DNA of 10,195 nt from a bacterium (lineage in GTDB: Bacteria > Spirochaetota > JAHITG01). Numbering within the stretch: the stretch's first letter is position 1; the number at the start of each line of letters is the position of its first letter. The stretch is from positions 1 to 10,195 of the forward strand of contig JAQTRT010000091.1 of assembly GCA_028711675.1 (NCBI GenBank), written 5' to 3'. The translations under genes and the position numbers were made by a program. The notes beneath the pieces were generated by a model, which had not been told where the DNA came from, ran no database searches, and was given only the letters and a program-made list of their open reading frames with translations. Below, piece after piece: positions 5,893 to 10,195 of this stretch.

Positions 5893-7266
5893 ATGGAAAA
5901 GTTTTTAAGTTTAATCAGACGGTCGTGGAAAATCGGCCTGCTGATATTATTTACTGCCACAGGATTTCTTCATGCGGAGGAAACCGTGGAAGCTGCAGCA
6001 GCAACTGCGCCTTCCCATCTGCCTGTTGATTTCATCTGGCTCCTGGTGACGGGATTTCTGGTCTTCCTGATGCAGGCAGGTTTTGCCATGGTGGAAACCG
6101 GATTAACCCGGGCCAAGAACGCAGGGAATATCCTCATGAAGAACCTTATGGATTTCTGTATAGGATCGATAGCTTACTTCATTGTAGGTTACGGTCTGAT
6201 GTATGGTGCCAGTAAAGCAGGACTTTTCGGCACAGACAATTTTTTCTTAAACAAGGCCAATCCCGGTTCCGTGGACGGATTATGGGAATATGCCTCATGG
6301 CTGTTCCAGGTGGTCTTTGCCGCAACAGCCGCTACAATTGTCTCAGGCGCCATGGCGGAAAGAACGAAATTCACAGCATACCTGATTTACAGTTTTATAA
6401 TCAGTCTTATAATCTATCCTGTATCCGGTCACTGGATATGGGGAGGGGGCTGGTTAAGCAAGCTGGGGATGATCGATTTTGCCGGGTCAACTGTTGTTCA
6501 TTCCGTCGGCGGGTGGGCCGCTCTGGTCGGCGCCATCATACTGGGACCGCGTTCAGGGAAGTATAATGCACAGGGCAAGCCGCGTGCTATTCCCGGGCAT
6601 AACATTCCGTTAGCCGCTTTAGGCGTTTTCCTGTTATGGTTCGGATGGTTCGGCTTCAATCCCGGAAGCACGTTAAAGTTCAGCAATGTCATCGGTCATA
6701 TTGCTGTAACCACAAACCTGGCGGCAGCAGCCGGTGCTCTTATGGCCATGTTTACAGTCTGGATCATCTACCGGAAGCCGGATGTTTCCATGACCTTGAA
6801 CGGCGCTCTTGCCGGACTGGTCGCCATTACAGCACCCTGTTCCGTTGTATCGCCTGTAAGTTCACTTATCATCGGCGGAGCGGCAGGCATACTTGTCGTC
6901 CTTTCCGTTGAGTTCATTGACAAGGTCCTGAAAATTGATGACCCGGTTGGCGCAATTTCAGTACATGCTGTCAACGGTGCATTCGGTACACTATGTGTGG
7001 GCCTGTTTGCTGAGTCCCGTTTTGCCGAAGCTGCCGGATTCAGTCCGGTAAGCGGGGTTTTATTCGGAGGGGGCTGGCATCAGTTCGGAGTTCAGCTGAC
7101 CGGAGTTGTTTCTGTAGCCGCATGGGTTCTGGTAACCGTCTCCATCATGTTCCTTATCATCAAGCACACCGTAGGATTGCGTGTAAGCAGGGAAGAGGAA
7201 CTGAAGGGGCTGGATATCGATGAACATGGCATGGAAGCATATCCCGGATTCCAGATTATCAATTAA
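5893..7266 (+). CDS. amtB: ammonium transporter (Amt family)
   Basis: 457 residues; ATG 5893 lies seven bases after GGAGG. An N-terminal signal peptide (LHA, cleavage near 28) precedes about eleven membrane helices, as in E. coli AmtB. The twin histidines of the pore are present: His203 in TVVHSVGGW and His358 in ISVHAVNGAFG. Other hallmarks are QAGFAMVETGLTRAKN, AERTKF, GHWIWGGGW and WFGWFGFNPGS. The cytoplasmic tail keeps the conserved GLDIDEHGMEAY stretch, which is the part that couples channel gating and P-II docking. It conducts ammonium across the inner membrane and is closed by P-II when nitrogen is ample. The P-II gene follows 14 bp later on the same transcript, so the pair should act as a regulated unit. 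No defect is visible. Confidence 0.97.
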   Translation: MEKFLSLIRRSWKIGLLILFTATGFLHAEETVEAAAATAPSHLPVDFIWLLVTGFLVFLMQAGFAMVETGLTRAKNAGNILMKNLMDFCIGSIAYFIVGYGLMYGASKAGLFGTDNFFLNKANPGSVDGLWEYASWLFQVVFAATAATIVSGAMAERTKFTAYLIYSFIISLIIYPVSGHWIWGGGWLSKLGMIDFAGSTVVHSVGGWAALVGAIILGPRSGKYNAQGKPRAIPGHNIPLAALGVFLLWFGWFGFNPGSTLKFSNVIGHIAVTTNLAAAAGALMAMFTVWIIYRKPDVSMTLNGALAGLVAITAPCSVVSPVSSLIIGGAAGILVVLSVEFIDKVLKIDDPVGAISVHAVNGAFGTLCVGLFAESRFAEAAGFSPVSGVLFGGGWHQFGVQLTGVVSVAAWVLVTVSIMFLIIKHTVGLRVSREEELKGLDIDEHGMEAYPGFQIIN

Positions 7267-7280
7267 AGGAGGTGAATATC

Positions 7281-7622
7281 ATGAAACTGATTGTAGCTTT
7301 TATTCAGCCGCATAAACTAGAGGACGTAAAAAAAGCCCTATTTAAAGCGGAAATACATAAAATGAGCGTTACCTCTTCCCTTGGATGCGGTCAGCAGAAA
7401 GGGTTTACTGAAACCTACAGGGGTATTATTTCAGAGGTAAACCTTTTAAAGAAGACACGCCTCGATATTGCCGTGAATGAAAATTTTGTAGAACCAACTA
7501 TAAAGGCGATCATCGAAGGTGCCAGGACCGGAAATATCGGAGACGGAAAGATCTTTGTAACCGATCTGCATGAAGTCATCCGTATTCGTACCGGTGAACG
7601 GGGCAAGGAGGCTATCGGATAG
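7281..7622 (+). CDS. P-II nitrogen regulatory protein, GlnK-like, lacking Tyr51
   Basis: 113 residues, aligning without gaps to E. coli GlnB/GlnK. ATG 7281 follows AAAGGAGGTGA; a GTG inside that Shine-Dalgarno (7272) is not the start. Residues for ATP and 2-oxoglutarate binding are kept: Gln39, Lys58, the B-loop TGNIGDGK (83-90), Arg101 and Arg103. The T-loop retains Tyr46 and Arg47, the latter being the residue that plugs the AmtB pore in E. coli. Position 51, the uridylylated Tyr of proteobacterial P-II, is Ser here (RGIISEV). Uridylylation at the usual site is therefore impossible. Control may rest on ATP/ADP/2-oxoglutarate alone or on another modification. By position it is the GlnK partner of the Amt channel; whether it also touches the GAF-type activator is open. 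Confidence 0.95.
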   Translation: MKLIVAFIQPHKLEDVKKALFKAEIHKMSVTSSLGCGQQKGFTETYRGIISEVNLLKKTRLDIAVNENFVEPTIKAIIEGARTGNIGDGKIFVTDLHEVIRIRTGERGKEAIG

Positions 7623-7635
7623 AACAACTGTTTTG

Positions 7636-7670
7636 CAGGGGCAGGCAGATAACCTGCCCCTGTTTGTAAT
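7636..7670 (+). terminator. terminator-like hairpin after the P-II gene
   Basis: CAGGGGCAGG (7636-7645) and CCTGCCCCTG (7653-7662) form a perfect, G/C-rich 10-bp stem with a 7-base loop. It starts 13 bp after the P-II stop. The tail TTTGTAATAATT is only partly T-rich, so it may terminate imperfectly or shield the operon mRNA 3' end. Confidence 0.7.
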
Positions 7671-8025
7671 AATTAAAAAAGGCGGAAAATTGATGATCTG
7701 TTATTTACTGCACTCTCCGTCTGAAGGATTGGATAATATTATGAAGGAAATTCTTTTATCATAACCTTACTAATATATTTATGATATAAAAACAACATAT
7801 TGCTTTTACGGTAAGGACCCCGGTTAATAGTAATAACAATTTTTATTCAGTAATTGGGAGAAATTCAATAATAACAAGAAAAAAGTATGGGGCTGATATG
7901 GAAGATATTAAATTAGAACCGGAAAAAGAGGAATTAATAAAGTATGGCGGGAAGAATATAACCATCGGCCTGTTTAAATCCTATTAAAATTTACTCCGCT
8001 TTTGTATGTTAGTTAACAATGATAA
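7671..8025. other. AT-rich spacer with only micro-ORFs
   Basis: No supported gene. Two very short frames, 7693-7764 (23 residues) and 7898-7987 (29 residues, beginning MEDIKLEPEKEEL), have at best weak ribosome binding sites (GGCGG and GGGG) and no recognised family. The many stops in all frames suit decayed DNA beside the integrase remnant. Confidence 0.45.
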
Positions 8026-8548
8026 AAAAACCTTGATATTTTATATGAACTTGCTATCTTTACCTGCAATACCAGAATCCGGAAGAGAGGACGCAATTGG
8101 TATGTTGATGCTGTGTTTCAGGATGTCAGGGTCAGGAAGGCAGCTGGCCCTGATAAACGGCTTGCGGAACAGGTCGTCAGCAAGATTTAAGCCTCAATAT
8201 GCGGAAGGCACGTTCTTTGAAAAATCAATCAAGCAGGTAAAGATTACCTTTAATGAGTATTCCCGGATCCAGAAAAGTCAAAAGCCCATAAACGGGACAA
8301 AGTAAGCGTAAAAGCATTATCACAAAGACCTGGAAAGTTATTCCTTTACCAAATCACTGCTGAAAAAACTGAATGGTATGTATGGGAAAGGTTATGAAAA
8401 ACAGCGGGAGGATAAAAGGGAAGAATACCTATCTGTTGAGGAATTCCACAGGTTTATCAATAGCGCAAGGGATTATATCAGACTATTTATGGTAATTGCC
8501 GTCACAAAGACAGGAAATGAAGATGACGGAAATGAGTGCCTTTTATAA
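8026..8548 (+). pseudogene. tyrosine recombinase/phage integrase remnant (frameshifts, stop, internal deletion)
   Basis: Pieces of an integrase appear in order but in changing frames. Frame 1 (8026 to the stop at about 8169) reads an N-terminal arm-binding segment, RKRGRNWYVDAVFQDVRVRK, then AGPDKRLAEQVVSKI. Frame 2 continues with EGTFFEKSIKQVKITFNEYS. Back in frame 1 from 8275 comes KSKAHKRDKVSVKAL and then YQITAEKTEW, a core-binding-domain pattern. Frame 2 resumes near 8399 with EDKREEYLSVEEFHRFINSARDYIRL, the start of the catalytic domain, and ends at TAA 8548. Most of the core-binding domain is missing, the TGMRxGE segment has decayed to TGNEDDGNE without its catalytic Arg, and the His, second Arg and Tyr are absent. 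It cannot be active. It lies 28 bp before an intact tRNA-Ser, the usual place for an element's integrase. Confidence 0.75.
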
Positions 8549-8549
8549 T
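8544..8549 (+). promoter_or_regulatory. possible -10 box of tRNA-Ser
   Basis: A perfect TATAAT (8544-8549) lies 27 bp before the tRNA start, overlapping the end of the integrase remnant. No convincing -35 is present 16-18 bp upstream, so the promoter is weak, or differently regulated, compared with the one at 2474. Confidence 0.35.
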
Positions 8550-8576
8550 TATATGATTTACTATTAGCTATAAACT

Positions 8577-8663
8577 GGAGAGATGGCAGAGTGGTCGATT
8601 GCGGCGGTCTCGAAAACCGTTATACCCGAAAGGGTATCGGGGGTTCAAATCCCCCTCTCTCCG
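8577..8663 (+). tRNA. tRNA-Ser (anticodon CGA)
   Basis: A complete class II tRNA of 87 bases. The acceptor strands GGAGAGA (8577-8583) and TCTCTCC (8656-8662) pair perfectly, with discriminator G 8663. The anticodon stem GCGGT/ACCGT encloses the loop CTCGAAA, with anticodon CGA at 8611-8613 reading UCG codons. The long variable arm TATACCC-GAAA-GGGTATC and the long D arm mark it as Ser. The T arm is GGGGG-TTCAAAT-CCCCC. CCA is not encoded. An integrase remnant lies just upstream, and a 42-base 5' copy of this tRNA lies 6 kb away in the same orientation. Confidence 0.97.
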
Positions 8664-8666
8664 ATT

Positions 8667-8696
8667 TTAGTAGGTTAGTAACTTAGTTAGTTAGTA
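8667..8696 (+). repeat. short TTAG-rich tandem repeat 3' of tRNA-Ser
   Basis: TTAGTA occurs three times, interspersed with two further TTAG units, within 30 bp directly after the tRNA. It is followed by A/T-rich DNA with no clear terminator. It may be slippage-generated or a scar of past insertion. Confidence 0.45.
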
Positions 8697-8766
8697 TTAA
8701 CTTTAAGTATATTTTATTTACCTTATTTCTTACCTGGATGGATGACGATCAAACGAACGTGCTTAT

Positions 8767-9600
8767 ATGATCAGGATGAAAAAAAATCTTATTTTAGCTT
8801 TTTTTACTTTTATCCTGTTGATAAAGATCCTTCATGGAACGACCAATTACCTGATCCCCATCGGCCATGATACCGTGTTCATCCGCCTGGACAGGATAAA
8901 CATCATCACAGACCCGAACTGGAACAGCAAAGACCTTTTCCTCCACCGGCTTACACCGCCGCCCTTCCCTCTCACCAACCTGCCTTCTGTTGACCTGGTC
9001 CTGATCTCGCACGGCCATTTTGACCATTTTGACCTGGAAACGATCAAAGGGATCCATAAAAAGAACAGGAATGTCAGGATCCTCCTGCCAAAAAAACTGG
9101 GATATATCCTGAAAAAATCAGGCATCACGAATTACCGGGAATGCCTTTCGGACGAAGAGATCCGCTTCAGGGACCTGTTCATCCGGACCTTTCAAGCCAA
9201 ACACGACGGAAGGCGTTTTCTGATCGACAACACTTCCCTTTCCCTTATGTACCTGATCAAAGGGAGCAGGAGCATCTTTTTCACGGGCGACACGGGATAC
9301 ACGAACCTGTTCCCTGTGATAGGCAGGAACGAGAAGATCGATATTGCCATGATCATGATCGGCCAGTGGTCTCACATGCCCAATCCTGTCCGGAGCAGGC
9401 ATCTCCAGTCCGATGAATCCGTCCGTGTCTTTAAAGAGCTCAAGGCAAAATTCATGCTGCCTGTCCACTATGATACTTTCCCCCTGGGCTATGGAACCGG
9501 GATAAGCAGCCTGGAGCTCCTGCTCAGAACCGCGGAATCAAACAAACTCCGGGAAAGGATATGGACAAAGCCTTTCGGCACGCAGATTATAATAAAATAA
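8767..9600 (+). CDS. exported metallo-beta-lactamase-fold hydrolase (UlaG / NAPE-PLD-like)
   Basis: 277 residues. The N-terminus (MIRMKKN, then a hydrophobic run to about residue 20, then HGTTN) looks like a signal peptide or membrane anchor. The metal site is complete: HGHFDH (His82, His84, Asp86, His87), a candidate His146 in KHDG, Asp175 in FTGDTGY and His234 in LPVHYDTFPLG. The segment IGQWSHMPNP...SRHLQSDESVRVF resembles the distal part of the Lactamase_B_2 branch, which includes NAPE-phospholipase D and UlaG-type lactonases. The substrate is unknown. Neither ATG 8767 nor ATG 8776 has a normally spaced Shine-Dalgarno; I keep the first. Codon use (ATC, CTG, GTC) resembles the nuclease gene at the left end rather than the ammonium operon. 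A hairpin terminator follows. Confidence 0.85.
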   Translation: MIRMKKNLILAFFTFILLIKILHGTTNYLIPIGHDTVFIRLDRINIITDPNWNSKDLFLHRLTPPPFPLTNLPSVDLVLISHGHFDHFDLETIKGIHKKNRNVRILLPKKLGYILKKSGITNYRECLSDEEIRFRDLFIRTFQAKHDGRRFLIDNTSLSLMYLIKGSRSIFFTGDTGYTNLFPVIGRNEKIDIAMIMIGQWSHMPNPVRSRHLQSDESVRVFKELKAKFMLPVHYDTFPLGYGTGISSLELLLRTAESNKLRERIWTKPFGTQIIIK

Positions 9601-9626
9601 AATGTGATAGCCGATATTCCGTAACT

Positions 9627-9644
9627 CCGTACCTTTAGGTGCGG
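9627..9644 (+). repeat. small hairpin, first of a tandem pair
   Basis: CCGTACC and GGTGCGG pair over seven positions, with one G-U in RNA, around a TTTA loop. It lies 14 bp before the second hairpin, which has the complementary-looking TAAA loop. Paired small hairpins like this are typical of extragenic palindromic repeats. Confidence 0.4.
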
Positions 9645-9657
9645 TGATTATATCAAC

Positions 9658-9690
9658 CGGCAGGTCTAAAGACCTGCCGCTACATTTTTT
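9658..9690 (+). terminator. intrinsic terminator after the hydrolase gene
   Basis: CGGCAGGTC and GACCTGCCG form a perfect 9-bp stem closing a TAAA loop (9658-9679), followed by CTACA and six Ts. The short gap before the T-run is slightly long for a classic terminator, so it may also be one unit of a dispersed repeat. Confidence 0.65.
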
Positions 9691-9748
9691 GGTTCATCTC
9701 TTTCTTTGTGTCTTCGTGGCTCATCTTTCCTGATCTGATACTTTTTAT

Positions 9749-9776
9749 TTGACATAAAAAATGAAAATCGTAGTTT
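9749..9776 (+). promoter_or_regulatory. possible sigma-70-type promoter of the molybdopterin-subunit gene
   Basis: TTGACA (9749-9754) is perfect, but the best -10 at 16 bp, TAGTTT (9771-9776), is poor. The predicted start near 9783 would give a leader of about 24 bases. This could indicate an activator-dependent promoter. Confidence 0.3.
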
Positions 9777-9806
9777 AAATGGGAAGATTGAGCACAGGGG
9801 ATGAAA

Positions 9807-10195
9807 ATGAGCGTCGGAATTTCCGAACAAAGAAAAGATGCCCTTGAAAAAGTACTGGGAAAAGCAAGATTCGCTTCTGACTATTATTATCCTGATATGC
9901 TTTACGGCTGCACTTTCCGCTCGCCCAAGCCCCATATCCGGATAAAGTCCATCCAGACCTCTGAAGCAGAAAAAGAACACGGCGTCATAAAGATACTCAC
10001 ATACAAGGATATCCCCGGAAAAAATTTTATCCCCCTTGTCTTCCCGGATTATCCCTGCCTGGCGGAAAAAAAAGCTCAATTCGCAGGCCAGGCCATTGCC
10101 CTGGTCATTGCCGATTCCGCCGAGAACGCCCGGTCAGCAATGAAAAAGATCAAGCTGGATTATGAAGAACTTCCCGCTGTTTTTGATCCTCTGGA
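9807..10195 (+). CDS. xanthine dehydrogenase-family molybdopterin-binding subunit, N-terminal part
   Basis: 129 codons are visible before the window ends. Of the two in-frame ATGs, 9807 is preferred because AGGGG lies six bases upstream; ATG 9801 touches it. The fragment is the a/b hammerhead domain of the aldehyde oxidase/xanthine dehydrogenase large subunit: GKARFASDYYYPDMLYG, then FRSPKPHIRIKSI, HGVIKILTYKDIPG, FAGQAIALVIADS and DYEELPAVFDP. These enzymes hydroxylate purines or aldehydes, or oxidise CO, using a molybdopterin cofactor. The substrate-deciding and Mo-binding domains lie outside, so the substrate cannot be named. FAD and 2Fe-2S partner subunits are not seen in the window; they probably follow downstream. 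Confidence 0.88.
   Translation, partial: MSVGISEQRKDALEKVLGKARFASDYYYPDMLYGCTFRSPKPHIRIKSIQTSEAEKEHGVIKILTYKDIPGKNFIPLVFPDYPCLAEKKAQFAGQAIALVIADSAENARSAMKKIKLDYEELPAVFDPL

Noticed and set aside
7272..7280. P-II start at GTG 7272
   Set aside because: The GTG is part of the Shine-Dalgarno itself; ATG 7281 gives the family-standard N-terminus MKLIVAFIQP.
8006..8305. A separate 99-residue hypothetical protein
   Set aside because: Its second half reads one frame of the integrase remnant, and its first half is the wrong frame of that remnant; it is a by-product of frameshifts.

Overview
The window looks like chromosomal DNA of a diderm (outer-membrane) bacterium that uses sigma-54. It encodes a predicted outer-membrane beta-barrel, a sigma-54 activator with a textbook -24/-12 promoter, very strong Shine-Dalgarno sites, and a molybdenum hydroxylase. 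I cannot name the phylum from sequence alone; an uncultured lineage of the Aminicenantes, Spirochaetes or Deltaproteobacteria kind would fit, but this is only an impression.

Layout. 1-2247 (+): C-terminal part of an AddB-like PD-(D/E)XK nuclease with a four-cysteine Fe-S signature. 2248-2825: gene-free and AT-rich, holding a sigma-70-type promoter that drives only the 5' half of a tRNA-Ser (2540-2581). 2826-4865 (-): a GAF-GAF-AAA+-Fis sigma-54 activator. 4866-5185: a dense control region with the activator's own sigma-70-type promoter, two copies of a 16-bp operator-like repeat, a near-perfect sigma-54 promoter facing right, and a leader with a start-stop codon and a terminator-like hairpin. 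5186-7622 (+): an operon of TorF-type porin, ammonium transporter and P-II protein, closed by a 10-bp-stem hairpin. 7663-8548: non-coding remnants followed by a broken tyrosine recombinase. 8577-8663: an intact tRNA-Ser(CGA). 8767-9600 (+): an exported metallo-beta-lactamase-fold hydrolase. 9627-9690: tandem hairpins acting as terminator or extragenic repeat. 9807-end (+): start of a xanthine-dehydrogenase-type molybdopterin subunit.

How it fits together. The central genes form a self-contained nitrogen-acquisition module. The activator is transcribed divergently from the promoter it most likely controls; two repeats at about -102 and -141 are its likely enhancer sites, and one of them abuts its own -35 box. 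The operon supplies an outer-membrane pore, an inner-membrane ammonium channel and the P-II protein that gates the channel. This P-II lacks the usual Tyr51 uridylylation site and has Ser there.

The module lies between two same-orientation copies of a tRNA-Ser 5' half, with a decayed integrase beside the intact tRNA. Its codon use is more A/T-rich than that of the flanking genes. I infer that it sits in an old, now immobile integrated element, although tRNA duplication followed by decay could give part of the same picture.
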